A DNA stretch of 64,000 nt from G965232465 sp965276005 (GTDB lineage: Bacteria; Pseudomonadota; Alphaproteobacteria; JAQWUY01), in contig OZ254962.1 in NCBI GenBank assembly GCA_965276005.1, positions 1,426,001 through 1,490,000 of the forward strand. Direction: 5' to 3'. Below, one piece after another: positions 1-9,540 of this stretch (positions within the stretch are counted from its first letter, which is position 1; each line of letters opens with the position of its first letter). Position numbers and translations under genes: made by a program. The notes beneath the pieces are model-generated. The model was not told the DNA's origin and made no database searches. It was given only the letters and a program-made list of their open reading frames with translations.

Positions 1-1081
1 ACCGTTCTATTTCGTCGATACATACAACCCCGCCTTGTTTTAATTTAGCTGATAATATACCTGCATAAGCGAAAAATGATTTTGTACCAGATGATAAATC
101 CCGCAACTTGAAAGAATGTTCCTGTTGGTTTACATCTGCCCGCATTTTAAAACGAATACTATACTCTTCAATTTTGTTAGGATAAATTTTAAGCATTCCC
201 CCATCAGGTATTGGGATTGAGAAGTTTTCTTTTTTAACTAACTTCTGTTGTAACTTAGGTACAATATCTTCAAACAACTCCGGCAATTCATCATGAGAAA
301 TTTCTTTTTCTAATATAAGTACAGTATCTTGAACTCCGAAATCAGCTATATTTAACATACTTAATATTTGTTGTTTATCATCATCCAAATGTATAGTCCC
401 TGTACCTGTGGGCAAACCATCACCTTGTATGATATGAAGAGCACCAAAAAAATTGTACACATCATTAAAAATACTTACATCATCTCTGTTATGTAATTCA
501 GCAATAATTGATTGATTATCATTCAGCGATTTCCACAACGCTAAATCTAATATGGGGTGTTGTCCGAATTTCTTAAACAGACTTTTACCCCAAACATCAT
601 CTATAATATCCAAATGTACATATTTGGTTTTACGATTTACAAATTCAACCCATTGTTTACCTTTGCCGATTTGTTTACGATTTAATATTTCTTGTTCTAT
701 TTTATTGGGTTTATAGTGTAAAACATAATTATAAATATACCCCCCCTGTAAAAAGACAATATCGAATTCAGAACATGCATCTTTTAATTCGGAAAATTTA
801 AAAGACTTGTCTGGCAATCTGTCGTTCTTATCAAACCGATGACTCTTTTCTAATACCTGTTCTATTGTTTGTAACGCATACAAAACAGTCGTTTTACCCG
901 ATGCATTCGGTCCAAAAATACCCGCAGATGTCATAATGTATGGGCATTCGGTGCTGTCGATTTCCACTACATAGGGTTTATCCTTATTGGCTTTTTCGGT
1001 GCGTTGTTGCGTTTCCATTGAAAATTCAAACGGTTCATCACCAACGGGACCAAAGTTGCGAATCGACAAGTTTACTAACAT
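1..1081 (-). CDS. AAA family ATPase (AAA15/RloA-like), 3' end outside window
   Basis: An open frame of 360 codons runs from an ATG at 1081 off the left edge, so the C terminus is missing. A GAGGAG ribosome site lies 9 nt upstream. The protein starts like SMC/RecF-type ATPases and carries Walker A GPNASGKTT at about residues 57-65. Near the edge it has an ABC-type signature LSSGT (about 333) and Walker B VVCIDEIE (about 352-359), in the order expected for one intact ATPase head. The region between is the family's variable insert. Relatives (AAA15, AbiLii, RloA) often act in phage-defence pairs with an RloB-like effector encoded immediately downstream, which here would be outside the window. 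The family call is seen in the sequence; a defence role is inference. Confidence 0.85.
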   Translation of the reverse strand, partial: MLVNLSIRNFGPVGDEPFEFSMETQQRTEKANKDKPYVVEIDSTECPYIMTSAGIFGPNASGKTTVLYALQTIEQVLEKSHRFDKNDRLPDKSFKFSELKDACSEFDIVFLQGGYIYNYVLHYKPNKIEQEILNRKQIGKGKQWVEFVNRKTKYVHLDIIDDVWGKSLFKKFGQHPILDLALWKSLNDNQSIIAELHNRDDVSIFNDVYNFFGALHIIQGDGLPTGTGTIHLDDDKQQILSMLNIADFGVQDTVLILEKEISHDELPELFEDIVPKLQQKLVKKENFSIPIPDGGMLKIYPNKIEEYSIRFKMRADVNQQEHSFKLRDLSSGTKSFFAYAGILSAKLKQGGVVCIDEIER

Positions 1082-1188
1082 GGTTTTATTCTCCTCATAC
1101 TGTATCTTATAAAACAAACAATATTCCATTTTTTGGAAAAAATCAATATACTTGTGTATATAAACCTATTTGTGCCTGATGTCAACAC

Positions 1189-1213
1189 AAAAAAATACGC
1201 CGCACACATGCGG
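1189..1213 (-). terminator. Rho-independent terminator of the ThiY-like gene
   Basis: Read on the minus strand, CCGCA-TGTG-TGCGG forms a perfect 5-bp stem, followed after CGTA by a run of seven T. It lies 14 nt past the stop of the binding-protein gene at 1227 and before the start of the AAA ATPase, so the two genes are separate transcription units. Confidence 0.7.
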
Positions 1214-1226
1214 TATGCCCGATACC

Positions 1227-2183
1227 TTAATCGGCAAATGGGTCTATGGCGTAGGTGTTTAAAGGTGGGATTTTTTTGTTCGATAGTTTGTTTTGCCACA
1301 AATAGTCCGCAAACATTTTGTATCTTGCTGTGTCTAGTGCCGATGGGCTCAGGGATAATCGGGGGTAGGTGGCTTGCCATGCCCGTTTGTTTAGTTCTGT
1401 GTTTAACATGTCCGGTTTCCACGATACGAATATATCCCATGCGGTGTTTGGGTTGTTGACGATATAATGTGTGGCGTCCCGTAACGCTAAAATAAGGCGT
1501 TTTGTTACATCAGAATAGCGGTTGTCGTTGTGGGCTAGCAACACCACTTCGTCATATAGGGGGACGCCGTTTTCTTCCAAGTAAAACGCCCCAGTTTTTT
1601 GCCCTTGCAATTCGATCTCGATCTGTTCGTAGGTGCGGTAAGTGCCAATCACCGCATCCACTTTGCCACTTAACAGGGAACTGGCGATTGCCCAATTGAT
1701 GTTGACCATTTTTACATCGTCTGTGCTTAACCCGCCACTTTGCAATATGGTAGATAACAACACATCATCGAAGCCGGCAATAGAATAGCCAATGGTTCGA
1801 CCTCGCAAGTCAGCAACGGTTTTGATACCACTTTTTTGTAAATATACCAAGCTGTTCATTTGTCCGCTTATCATGGTTGCCACCCGGGAAATGTGCCAAT
1901 CTTGCCCTGCGGACAGTTGTAAACTGGGTTGGTGTCCCAACGCATAATCGACCTTTTTTGCCGCCAAAAATTTCGGTGGATCGCTGGGATTGGCTGGCTC
2001 TACATAGGTAACATGCAAATTATACCTATCGAAAAATCCCTTTTTGTCGGCAATGACAAAATTGCCATAGTTGGGATTCATAAACCAAGACAACATCACC
2101 GATACTCGGTCTTTATCGGCAACAGCCGCACCCGCCGACAAACCACAAACCCATATGAGTACCATATATATAAACTGTTTCAT
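1227..2183 (-). CDS. ABC transporter substrate-binding protein, NMT1/ThiY family
   Basis: A 318-aa exported binding protein with a signal peptide ending near AAVA-DKDR. It has the NMT1/THI5-like order of motifs: SWFMNPNYGNFVIADKKGFF near the N terminus, then GYSIAGFDD (about 132-140), where ThiY proteins have a GYS-GGF-like block. ThiY binds the pyrimidine precursor N-formyl-aminomethyl-HMP for thiamine salvage; related proteins bind sulfonates or nitriles, so the ligand is not certain. It stands alone: no permease (ThiX) or ATPase (ThiZ) gene lies next to it in this window. The AAGGAAGG site 10 nt upstream supports the ATG at 2183. Confidence 0.8.
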   Translation of the reverse strand: MKQFIYMVLIWVCGLSAGAAVADKDRVSVMLSWFMNPNYGNFVIADKKGFFDRYNLHVTYVEPANPSDPPKFLAAKKVDYALGHQPSLQLSAGQDWHISRVATMISGQMNSLVYLQKSGIKTVADLRGRTIGYSIAGFDDVLLSTILQSGGLSTDDVKMVNINWAIASSLLSGKVDAVIGTYRTYEQIEIELQGQKTGAFYLEENGVPLYDEVVLLAHNDNRYSDVTKRLILALRDATHYIVNNPNTAWDIFVSWKPDMLNTELNKRAWQATYPRLSLSPSALDTARYKMFADYLWQNKLSNKKIPPLNTYAIDPFAD

Positions 2184-2282
2184 GTATATATTCCTTCCTT
2201 ATACTGTAGTTTGTATCATATTTAGCATTGCTATGCAAAAAGAAAGGAGCTATAACGCCCCATAAGTTTTGAGAGAAAAATG

Positions 2283-3926
2283 TTATGCGTTTGGCATGTG
2301 CGTATCCTTAATATGCACCGGCAATGATAAAATGGTGTTGTGGATTTCGTATATGTTCGATACGGTTTTAAGGTGCAATGTACTGGAATGGGCGGTAATC
2401 GTATCACCCACCGATAAGCGTTTTAAATGGCGGTGCAGGCTTTTTTGATAGTGGATCTGCATTGTGTGTTGTTGTCTTTCTATGGCGTGGGGGTGGGTGT
2501 CTTTGCCTCGATTGCCCATTAACACATCGAACATCAACAAAGTACCCTGTCGCAGCTGTTCGTACATGACTTTAATTTCTTGCCATCCTTTTTCGGAAAA
2601 TAGGATTTTGTTTTTGTATTTTTCATGGGCTAAGTCCATAAACGCCCCCGATACCAATTCGGACGCTTTGCTGAGTGCCACCGCATAGGATATGTATTCC
2701 CGAATCCTACGGGCTTCCTCTTTGGTTAGGGTGTTTTCTGGTATGTCTGTATAAAACCGTTTTAAGTCCTCGACCTTTTGCTGTATAGTTTTGTGGGACT
2801 GTGCCATGCTTGCGGCAAGTTCCCTGTTGTAATTGCGGTACGATTCTTCCGATAAACTGACACTGCTTGCCAGTATATCCAGCATAAACAAAATTTCTTT
2901 ACAGACGAACCCGTGTATAGTTACACTGTCGACGACCGCCCGTTGGGCAATCGATAAAATACCGTTCATATCCGTACTATTTTGCGGCGTATTGCTGTAG
3001 TGTTGCACCAAGCGAATAACCTTAGGGATAAACGGTATCCACAGCATCAGTACCGCATTAAATACCACATGCGTATAAATCAGCGACTGTTCCTGCATAC
3101 CAAATACATACGCCTGTACAGAATCGGGGGCATAGCGGACAACAGCTATTAACATCAATACCCCCATGACCGCCATAACGCCCCGTAACAGCATAATAAT
3201 TTTTGGTACGGTGCTGACATCTTTTTCCTCGCCCCTAGTCATCCAATAGGCTATAAAGCCACTGCCCAAATTGGCACCTAGTATAAAGGCTATACCCGGC
3301 AGGGCGGATAAAGTCCCCGTGTGTACTAAGGTCACCAATATCAATATGGACGCCACGCTAGAGTGCATGGCAAAAGTAAGCACCGCCCCCATAATAAACG
3401 CCAGCAACAAATCCGATTCAAAGTAATAAGCTATGTCGACAAACAACGGCATCGTTGCCACTGGGGCAACAGCGGACTTTAACAGCTGTAACGATAAAAT
3501 AATTAAGCCTATACCAAACAAAATATGCCCCATATGTCGCCGTTGTGAAACATCGCTTTTTAAGTGCAACCACCCGCCCACAGCCAGCAGTATAGGCACC
3601 AAACCAGATATATCAAAGGTGAGAATCCGCAACACAATAGCCGACCCCACATCCGCCCCAATAGCAACCACCAACGCCAGAGCAAGGGGAATAATCCCCG
3701 TTGCCACCAATCCAGAAGTCAGCACAATAACCGCCGTCGCCCCCTGCATAGCAATAGCCAGCACCGCCCCAAGCACAACCGCCCGCACCGTGCCGTACTT
3801 GGTAACAAGCACATTAGCAATAAGCCCTCCATAGGCTTTTTTCACCGATGACCGTACCATGTTAATCGCCATTAACATCAGCATCACCCCCGCCATCAAT
3901 TGTATTATAAAGTCTAATAGTATCAT
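2283..3926 (-). CDS. Na/Pi cotransporter family protein with PhoU-like tail
   Basis: A 547-aa protein with two inverted hydrophobic halves in residues 1 to about 310 and a soluble helical C-terminal region (about 330-530) resembling PhoU. Each membrane half carries the family's re-entrant segment, AMQGATAVIVLTSG (about 59-72) and AMHSSVASILILV (about 188-200). The usual QSSSA motif is altered to QGATA in the first, so substrate details may differ. The family (NptA, YjbB) moves phosphate coupled to sodium, and YjbB-type members export phosphate. The gene is monocistronic, with a 99-nt gap from the ThiY-like gene and about 110 nt from the end of iolG. No strong ribosome site was seen before the ATG. 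Confidence 0.85.
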   Translation of the reverse strand: MILLDFIIQLMAGVMLMLMAINMVRSSVKKAYGGLIANVLVTKYGTVRAVVLGAVLAIAMQGATAVIVLTSGLVATGIIPLALALVVAIGADVGSAIVLRILTFDISGLVPILLAVGGWLHLKSDVSQRRHMGHILFGIGLIILSLQLLKSAVAPVATMPLFVDIAYYFESDLLLAFIMGAVLTFAMHSSVASILILVTLVHTGTLSALPGIAFILGANLGSGFIAYWMTRGEEKDVSTVPKIIMLLRGVMAVMGVLMLIAVVRYAPDSVQAYVFGMQEQSLIYTHVVFNAVLMLWIPFIPKVIRLVQHYSNTPQNSTDMNGILSIAQRAVVDSVTIHGFVCKEILFMLDILASSVSLSEESYRNYNRELAASMAQSHKTIQQKVEDLKRFYTDIPENTLTKEEARRIREYISYAVALSKASELVSGAFMDLAHEKYKNKILFSEKGWQEIKVMYEQLRQGTLLMFDVLMGNRGKDTHPHAIERQQHTMQIHYQKSLHRHLKRLSVGDTITAHSSTLHLKTVSNIYEIHNTILSLPVHIKDTHMPNA

Positions 3927-3963
3927 CTGTGTTGGTTTATATCTCGATTATATGTTGCATAGT

Positions 3964-4005
3964 GTACTCCGTATTCAGAGTACCTGATTTTGCACATATG
4001 TGCAA
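3964..4005. promoter_or_regulatory. Two adjacent inverted repeats between iolG and the Na/Pi gene
   Basis: The intergenic region holds GTACTC/GAGTAC arms (3964-3982) and, close by, a perfect 16-bp palindrome TTGCACATATGTGCAA (3990-4005). Neither is followed by a T run, so they look more like protein-binding sites or processed 3' ends than intrinsic terminators. They lie upstream of the Na/Pi cotransporter and downstream of iolG. The bound regulator is unknown. Confidence 0.4.
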
Positions 4006-4037
4006 TAGAAAAAATATATCTTGCATATCCGTATATT

Positions 4038-5030
4038 TCATATATGTACAACTTGTTTTTGCGTTAAAGACTGTTGTGCCAGCACCGCTAATTCCGTTGC
4101 CATCACCCCATCGTGCAGGGTGGTTGCTACGGGGGCATTATGGGTAACCGATTGCCAGAACGACTGCGATTGGTAATAGTAGCTTTTTTCATACCGTTGC
4201 AGGAAAAAATCTTGCAATCGAGGGTGTGTTTTGGTGGCGTGTTGCGTGTACTTTCTGATGGTATTTTCGTGTATATTTTCCGATTGCAGCATACCGCCGC
4301 TGCCAAATACTTCGATGCGTTGGTCGTACCCATACACCGCCCGTCGAGAATTGATAATTTGGCACAACACACCGCCCTCAGAGTGCATGTGTACTGCCCC
4401 TGTGTCGATGTCATTGTATCGGGCAATACGGTCGTTTATACGAATATTGCCACTGGCAAATACAGAGGCAATCGCATCGTCGCCCAAGATGTAGCGGGTC
4501 ATGTCAAAATCATGAATGGTCATATCCATAAACATACCGCCGGATGTTTTCACATACGACAAAGGCGGTACATCTGGGTCTCGGCTGATGATAGTGATAT
4601 TGTGTATATGCCCAATATCCCCGTCTGCCACCGCTTGTCGCAAGGCGTGGTGGGTGGGATCAAAACGGCGATTAAAACCGACCATAATCGGCACATCGGC
4701 ACTGGACATATCCGCCATACATTGCCGAGCCAACTCCACATCCATCGCCACAGGTTTTTCGCAAAATACCGCTTTGCCCGCTTGTACAGATTGTCGTATA
4801 AAATCGATATGCGTATCTGTAGGGGTACAAATATACACCGCCGCTACATCGGGATAAGTGATGGCACTGTGCGGACTATCGGCAAGGGCACAGCCAAAAG
4901 CATCGACAAACTTTTGTGCCATAGCTTCCACCACATCAAACGCGCACGCCACTTTGATACCCAATTGTGATAACGCTTGTGCATGTACCCAGGCGATTCG
5001 TCCCGCCCCTAATATTGCCACCGATTGCAT
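4038..5030 (-). CDS. iolG: Inositol 2-dehydrogenase
   Basis: A Gfo/Idh/MocA oxidoreductase of 330 aa that oxidises myo-inositol to 2-keto-myo-inositol with NAD, the first step of inositol catabolism. The N-terminal Rossmann motif is ILGAGRIA, the cofactor and substrate stretch CEKPVAMD is intact, and the GGMFMDMTIHDFDM block typical of IolG follows in the C-terminal domain. An upstream in-frame ATG at 5075 exists, but the ATG at 5030 sits 8 nt after GGGGGAA and immediately precedes the Rossmann strand, so it is preferred. It is the last gene of the minus-strand iol operon, separated from iolA by 261 nt that contain repeat elements. Confidence 0.92.
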   Translation of the reverse strand: MQSVAILGAGRIAWVHAQALSQLGIKVACAFDVVEAMAQKFVDAFGCALADSPHSAITYPDVAAVYICTPTDTHIDFIRQSVQAGKAVFCEKPVAMDVELARQCMADMSSADVPIMVGFNRRFDPTHHALRQAVADGDIGHIHNITIISRDPDVPPLSYVKTSGGMFMDMTIHDFDMTRYILGDDAIASVFASGNIRINDRIARYNDIDTGAVHMHSEGGVLCQIINSRRAVYGYDQRIEVFGSGGMLQSENIHENTIRKYTQHATKTHPRLQDFFLQRYEKSYYYQSQSFWQSVTHNAPVATTLHDGVMATELAVLAQQSLTQKQVVHI

Positions 5031-5098
5031 ATGTATTTCCCCCGTTATAGCCAATATTATAAAAAATGACTCCATATAGCGTACTGGTTGATTTTTGT

Positions 5099-5133
5099 TT
5101 GTGGCTTGTGCGTGAGTCTAGGGGGCTTCGCCC
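5099..5133. repeat. Dispersed intergenic palindromic repeat, copy 1
   Basis: A 35-nt block containing GAGTCTAGGGGGCTTCGCCC, whose GGGGGC/GCCCCC arms fold into a tight hairpin. A diverged version is at 53572-53606 (same TTGTGGCTTGT start, same CTAG and TTCGCCC core), and a partial one is at 44259-44288. Confidence 0.6.
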
Positions 5134-5221
5134 CCCGTGCGTACAATGTGGATTTTACCACGCTTCGCATGACAAAATACCACACGCACTCCCCCCGATC
5201 GAGCACCACATCGGGCTACCA

Positions 5222-5246
5222 CCCTCAGCGGTTGCAACCGCTTTTT
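5222..5246 (+). terminator. Palindrome with T run in the iolA-iolG gap
   Basis: AGCGGTTGCAACCGCT is a perfect 16-bp palindrome followed by TTTTT on the plus strand. No plus-strand gene ends here, so it may act on antisense transcripts or be part of the dispersed repeat: the block CCCTCAGCGGTTGC recurs at 44275-44288 after frcK. Confidence 0.4.
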
Positions 5247-5291
5247 AAACAACCCATAAACAATCATTTTATATACCATACACTATGTAAC

Positions 5292-6782
5292 TCAGCGTTT
5301 GCTAAAGTGAAACTCCGCCCCCCGTTGAATCGACGATTGCCACCGTTGGGTGACAGTTTTTACCTTCGTATAAAACCCCAAACCCTGTTCCCCATATACC
5401 CCATGAGACCCAAAACAAGACCGTTTCCAACCGCCAAAACTGTGAAAGCCAACGGGAACAGGGATCGGCACATTGATGCCTACCATACCCACATTTACCG
5501 TGTTGACAAAGTGCCGGGATATATCCCCATCGTTGGTAAACAGTGCAACCCCGTTGCCATATGGACAGTTTTCGACAATCTCCACCGCATGGGCGTACGA
5601 TTTTGCCCGTACCACACACAGCACAGGACCAAAAATTTCGTCTTTGTATATGGTCATATCGGGGGTTACACAGTCGAACAAACTGCCGCCCAAATAAAAC
5701 CCCTGTTTATGTTCTGGCACCGTAAAGGTACGACCATCTACGACCAATTTTGCCCCCTCAGCAACGCCCCGTTCGATATAGCCGATAATCTTTTGCCGGT
5801 GTTCGGACGATATGACCGCCCCCATGTCTGTTGCCGTGTCCCATGCCCCAATGTCTAGGTTTTGGACTCTGTCGGCGATGTGTGCCACCATAGTATCGGC
5901 AACCGCATCGCCCACCGTTACCAACACCGACACCGCCATACAGCGTTCGCCCGCCGCACCGTATCCAGCCCCTACAATACAATCCACAGCCCCCGCCACA
6001 TCCGCATCAGGCATGACAATCATATGGTTTTTTGCCCCGCCTAAGGCTTGTACCCGCTTGTTGTGGGCGGTACCGGTTTGGTATACATATTCGGCAATGG
6101 GGGTCGATCCAACGAACGAAACCGCTTGAATATCGCTGTGTTTTAGGATAGCATTCACCGCATCGACACCACCGTTGACCACATTAAAAACCCCATCGGG
6201 CACGCCCGCTTGTTGCAACAGTTCCGCTAATATTAAACCCGCTGCCGGGTTTTTTTCAGACGGTTTTAAAACAAATGTATTGCCCGTTGCCAACGCCATC
6301 GGTATCATCCAAAGCGGTACCATACACGGGAAATTAAACGGTGTAATCCCCGCTACCACCCCCAGTGGATAGCGATTCGACAGCACATCGATACCGGTCG
6401 CCACTTGGCGGGAATACGCCCCCTGTTGATGCGTGGTAATACCACAGGCGTATTCGACAACTTCCAACCCCCGTGCTACTTCCCCCTTGGCGTCTTCGAA
6501 CACTTTACCGTGTTGCTTGGCAATAGCGGTGGCAATTCTGTCTGTATTGGCGATTAACAAAGTGCGAAACTTGTACATCACCGCCGCCCGTTTGGTGGAC
6601 GACACAGTCGCCCAGCTGGCAAATGCCCGTTGAGCAGCCGATACGGCGGTGTCGACATCGGCTGCACCGCTGCTGTATACCACGCCCGTTTGTTGCCCCG
6701 TCGACGGCATATATACAGGGGTGGTATCGGTTGCGGTTGATTTTACTATGTGACCATTAATGAAGTTGTGAAAGTGTTGCAT
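5292..6782 (-). CDS. iolA: Methylmalonate/malonate-semialdehyde dehydrogenase (acylating)
   Basis: A 496-aa aldehyde dehydrogenase (MmsA/IolA). It converts malonate semialdehyde, the last inositol intermediate, to acetyl-CoA and CO2 with NAD and CoA. Seen in the protein are the GITPFNFPCMVPLWMIP cofactor region, KPSEKNPAAG, and the catalytic cysteine block GAAGERCMAV; the glutamate usual in other aldehyde dehydrogenases is absent from ALGGAKNHMIVMPDAD, as in MmsA. The start is set at 6782 because AAAGGAG lies just upstream and the start clears the end of iolD at 6802. The gene is fifth in the iolR-C-B-D-A-G run. It could also serve valine breakdown. Confidence 0.93.
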   Translation of the reverse strand: MQHFHNFINGHIVKSTATDTTPVYMPSTGQQTGVVYSSGAADVDTAVSAAQRAFASWATVSSTKRAAVMYKFRTLLIANTDRIATAIAKQHGKVFEDAKGEVARGLEVVEYACGITTHQQGAYSRQVATGIDVLSNRYPLGVVAGITPFNFPCMVPLWMIPMALATGNTFVLKPSEKNPAAGLILAELLQQAGVPDGVFNVVNGGVDAVNAILKHSDIQAVSFVGSTPIAEYVYQTGTAHNKRVQALGGAKNHMIVMPDADVAGAVDCIVGAGYGAAGERCMAVSVLVTVGDAVADTMVAHIADRVQNLDIGAWDTATDMGAVISSEHRQKIIGYIERGVAEGAKLVVDGRTFTVPEHKQGFYLGGSLFDCVTPDMTIYKDEIFGPVLCVVRAKSYAHAVEIVENCPYGNGVALFTNDGDISRHFVNTVNVGMVGINVPIPVPVGFHSFGGWKRSCFGSHGVYGEQGLGFYTKVKTVTQRWQSSIQRGAEFHFSKR

Positions 6783-6801
6783 GATACCATCTCCTTTGTG
6801 G

Positions 6802-8661
6802 TTATACACCCTTGCGTTGGTTTTGTTTGCCCAGTTCCAGTTGCTTACGGGCGGCATTTACTGAAGCTAGGGGCGATACTTCGGGGACACCGACCTCCCA
6901 CCACGCCCCGGATTCTGTCCATGCGTGTTGTTGTACAGGGATCGAGATAACATAGGTTTTGTCCGCCTGTTTTGCTCGTTTAAATGCTTCGCCCAATTGC
7001 TCAGCGGTGGTAACGAACTCCCCGTCCGCCCCCATGCTTTTGGCGTTTTGCACAAAGTCGACCGGCTGCCAATCGCCGGCAATGCGACAATCTTGATACA
7101 AGTTGTTAAAGCCCTTGCCCCCCTGCCCCACTTGCAAGCGGTTAATCACGGCATATCCCCCATTATCACAGACAATGACAATCATTTTATGCCCCGATAA
7201 AACGGAGCTATAAATATCCATATTTAACATCATATAGCTGCCATCGCCAACCATAACAATAGTATCATCTGTGTCATTGCTGCGAGCCATTGCCGCCCCC
7301 CAACCGCCGCTGATTTCATAACCCATACAGGAGAACCCATATTCACAATCGAAGCTGTCCGTACTGCGGCTGTCCCAACAGGTATTAACCTCACCCGGCA
7401 GCCCGCCGGCGGCGGCAACCAAATAGTCGTTGTCCCCCGCTAGTGTATTGATAACCCCCACCACCTGTGCATAGGTTAGGGTGTGGTCGCTATTTTTCGG
7501 CGGCAGGTCTTTTTGACTGGCAATATAGCGGTGCCACTCCGCCCGATGGGCTTGGGCGGTTTGTAGCCAAGCGGTTGGGGCTTGCCAATCGCCCAACGCA
7601 TCGGTCATGTGTTGCAGGCTGACCAACGCATCGCCAACCACTGGGATCGAGCGGTGTTTCACCGCATCAAATCGGGCGGCATTTATACCGATAATTTGAG
7701 CGTATTGGTTAAAAACTGTCCACGAGGCGGTGGTAAAATCTTGCAGTCGACAGCCGATAGAAACCACCACATCCGCCGCCGCCGCACAGGCATTCGCCGA
7801 AGCCGACCCGGTGGTGCCGATCGGTCCGACAAAATGCGGGTTATCGACCACCAATGACGCTTTGCCCGCCACCGTTTCCGCTACTGGGATACAGTGTTTG
7901 TCAGCAAAATCCGCCAGTGCCCTGTGGGCACCGCTATAGCGTACCCCACCGCCGGCAATAATCAGCGGTTTGTCAGCGGTTTTTAACACCTGTGCCGCCC
8001 GTTGTACACTGTCGGTGTCTGGGCGGTTTTTAACAGGGTGCCATATGTTTTGTGTAAAAAACACTTCTGGGTAATCGTACGCCATAGCCTGTACATCTTG
8101 GCACATACCGAGAAACACCGGTCCACAATCCGCTGCATCGGTCAAAACCGCCATCATTTGCGGCAAAGTGTGCATCAGCTGTTCTGGGTGCGTCAAGCGA
8201 TCCCAATAGCGAGTCACCGCCTTAAAACTGTCATTCACCGTAGTGGTGGGGTTGTGAAAGTGTTCCACCTGTTGTAACACCGGATCCGGCAGACGAGAGG
8301 CAAAAGTATCCCCCGATAGAACCAACAGCGGCAGACGGTTTGCCATCGCCACCCCACAAGCGGTCACCATATTGGTTGCCCCCGGTCCCACAGACGAAGT
8401 GGCGATCATCATTTGCCTACGGTTTTTGGCTTTGGCGTAAGCAATTGCCGCTAGTGCCATACCCTGTTCATTCTGCCCCCGCCAAGTGGGCAACACATCT
8501 TGTACCCGTTGTAAAGCTTCGGCAAAACAAGTCACATTGCCATGTCCAAATATGCCAAAAACACCAGCAAACAACGGGACTTGTTGCCCATCGATAACCG
8601 TGTATTGATGGGTTAGGTATTTTACCAACGCCTGTGCGGCGGTTAATTGTATTGTCGTCAT
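6802..8661 (-). CDS. iolD: 3D-(3,5/4)-trihydroxycyclohexane-1,2-dione hydrolase
   Basis: A thiamine-diphosphate enzyme of 619 aa that opens the ring of the diketo-inositol to 5-deoxy-glucuronate. It has the three-domain acetolactate-synthase fold: an N-terminal ThDP half with FGIFGHGNVTC and the conserved EQGMALAAIAYAKA glutamate, a central domain, and a C-terminal ThDP-binding motif GDGSYMML...NGGY. The ATG at 8661 overlaps the iolB stop codon as ATGA and has GGAG 8 nt upstream, so translation is probably coupled. An in-frame start 21 codons further upstream was rejected for lack of a ribosome site. Confidence 0.94.
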   Translation of the reverse strand: MTTIQLTAAQALVKYLTHQYTVIDGQQVPLFAGVFGIFGHGNVTCFAEALQRVQDVLPTWRGQNEQGMALAAIAYAKAKNRRQMMIATSSVGPGATNMVTACGVAMANRLPLLVLSGDTFASRLPDPVLQQVEHFHNPTTTVNDSFKAVTRYWDRLTHPEQLMHTLPQMMAVLTDAADCGPVFLGMCQDVQAMAYDYPEVFFTQNIWHPVKNRPDTDSVQRAAQVLKTADKPLIIAGGGVRYSGAHRALADFADKHCIPVAETVAGKASLVVDNPHFVGPIGTTGSASANACAAAADVVVSIGCRLQDFTTASWTVFNQYAQIIGINAARFDAVKHRSIPVVGDALVSLQHMTDALGDWQAPTAWLQTAQAHRAEWHRYIASQKDLPPKNSDHTLTYAQVVGVINTLAGDNDYLVAAAGGLPGEVNTCWDSRSTDSFDCEYGFSCMGYEISGGWGAAMARSNDTDDTIVMVGDGSYMMLNMDIYSSVLSGHKMIVIVCDNGGYAVINRLQVGQGGKGFNNLYQDCRIAGDWQPVDFVQNAKSMGADGEFVTTAEQLGEAFKRAKQADKTYVISIPVQQHAWTESGAWWEVGVPEVSPLASVNAARKQLELGKQNQRKGV

Positions 8662-9512
8662 TGTTTTTCTCCGTATACATCCGAATGTATCCAATCGTGA
8701 TCGGCTTCCATGTGGAATTTCCATATTTTTGTCGGTCCTGCCATCACATTCAAATAATAGCTGTCATAGCCGGCAATGGTTGCCACCGGGTGGTATCCCC
8801 TTGGCACCATCACCACATCTTTATTGTACACCGCCATACATTCGTCTAAATCCCGGTCGTCCGTGTATACCCGCTGCATGCAAAATCCCTGTGGCGGGTG
8901 TAAACGGTGGTAGTAGGTTTCCTCCAACAAACTCTCATCGGGCAGGTTGTCTTGGTCGTGCTTGTGCGATGGGTAAGAGCTGGTGTTGCCCTCGTTGGTA
9001 AACACCTCGACCACCAACAAAGAGTGTGCCGGTTCCCATTCGGGTAAAATATTATGTACGCAACGGACATTTTGCCCTTTGCCTCGAGTTTCTGCCCCTA
9101 TTTCGCTTGGGACAATCACTCGACTAACAAGGGAATTGCTTTCACCTTTTAATGATGTGTCAGGGGCTTTACAGATGGCAATTTCACATGTTGTATCGCC
9201 AGTAATAGTAAAATCGGTTGCTCCGGGGATATACACCGCATAGGGCTTTATATACGCCCCATCATATTTTTCAAAGGGACAGCTGCGATCGCCCAGCTGT
9301 GAAAAACTATCGATAGCGGTTGTAACTGTTGCCACCCCCGCCACAATCACCACACACACCTCGTTTATGTCGCCCTTAATAGTTACCGATTGCTTGGGTT
9401 TTAATATATATGCACTAAACCCTACGAACTGCCAATGGGCGGTTGCAGGGGTTATGTGTTGCGTGCGTCCGTCCTTATCGGGATGCTGATATTTTGATAG
9501 TAAATAAGACAT
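8658..9512 (-). CDS. iolB: 5-deoxy-glucuronate isomerase
   Basis: A 284-aa bicupin isomerase converting 5-deoxy-glucuronate to 2-deoxy-5-keto-gluconate. The C-terminal cupin shows the metal-site region YPSHKHDQDNLPDESLLEETYYHR with the clustered His and Glu residues expected of IolB, and YPRG-type spacing in VPRGYHPVATIAGYDSYYL. The length matches the family. GAGGA precedes the ATG. It lies 28 nt after iolC and overlaps iolD by 4 nt, consistent with a single transcript. Confidence 0.94.
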   Translation of the reverse strand: MSYLLSKYQHPDKDGRTQHITPATAHWQFVGFSAYILKPKQSVTIKGDINEVCVVIVAGVATVTTAIDSFSQLGDRSCPFEKYDGAYIKPYAVYIPGATDFTITGDTTCEIAICKAPDTSLKGESNSLVSRVIVPSEIGAETRGKGQNVRCVHNILPEWEPAHSLLVVEVFTNEGNTSSYPSHKHDQDNLPDESLLEETYYHRLHPPQGFCMQRVYTDDRDLDECMAVYNKDVVMVPRGYHPVATIAGYDSYYLNVMAGPTKIWKFHMEADHDWIHSDVYGEKQ

Positions 9513-9540
9513 TTTTTCCTCTTTGTGTATGTCAATTCGT

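Noticed and set aside
6783..6857. Upstream starts for iolA (also iolD and iolG)
   Set aside because: The extensions overlap neighbouring genes or lack ribosome sites, while internal ATG codons have strong sites and begin at the conserved part.
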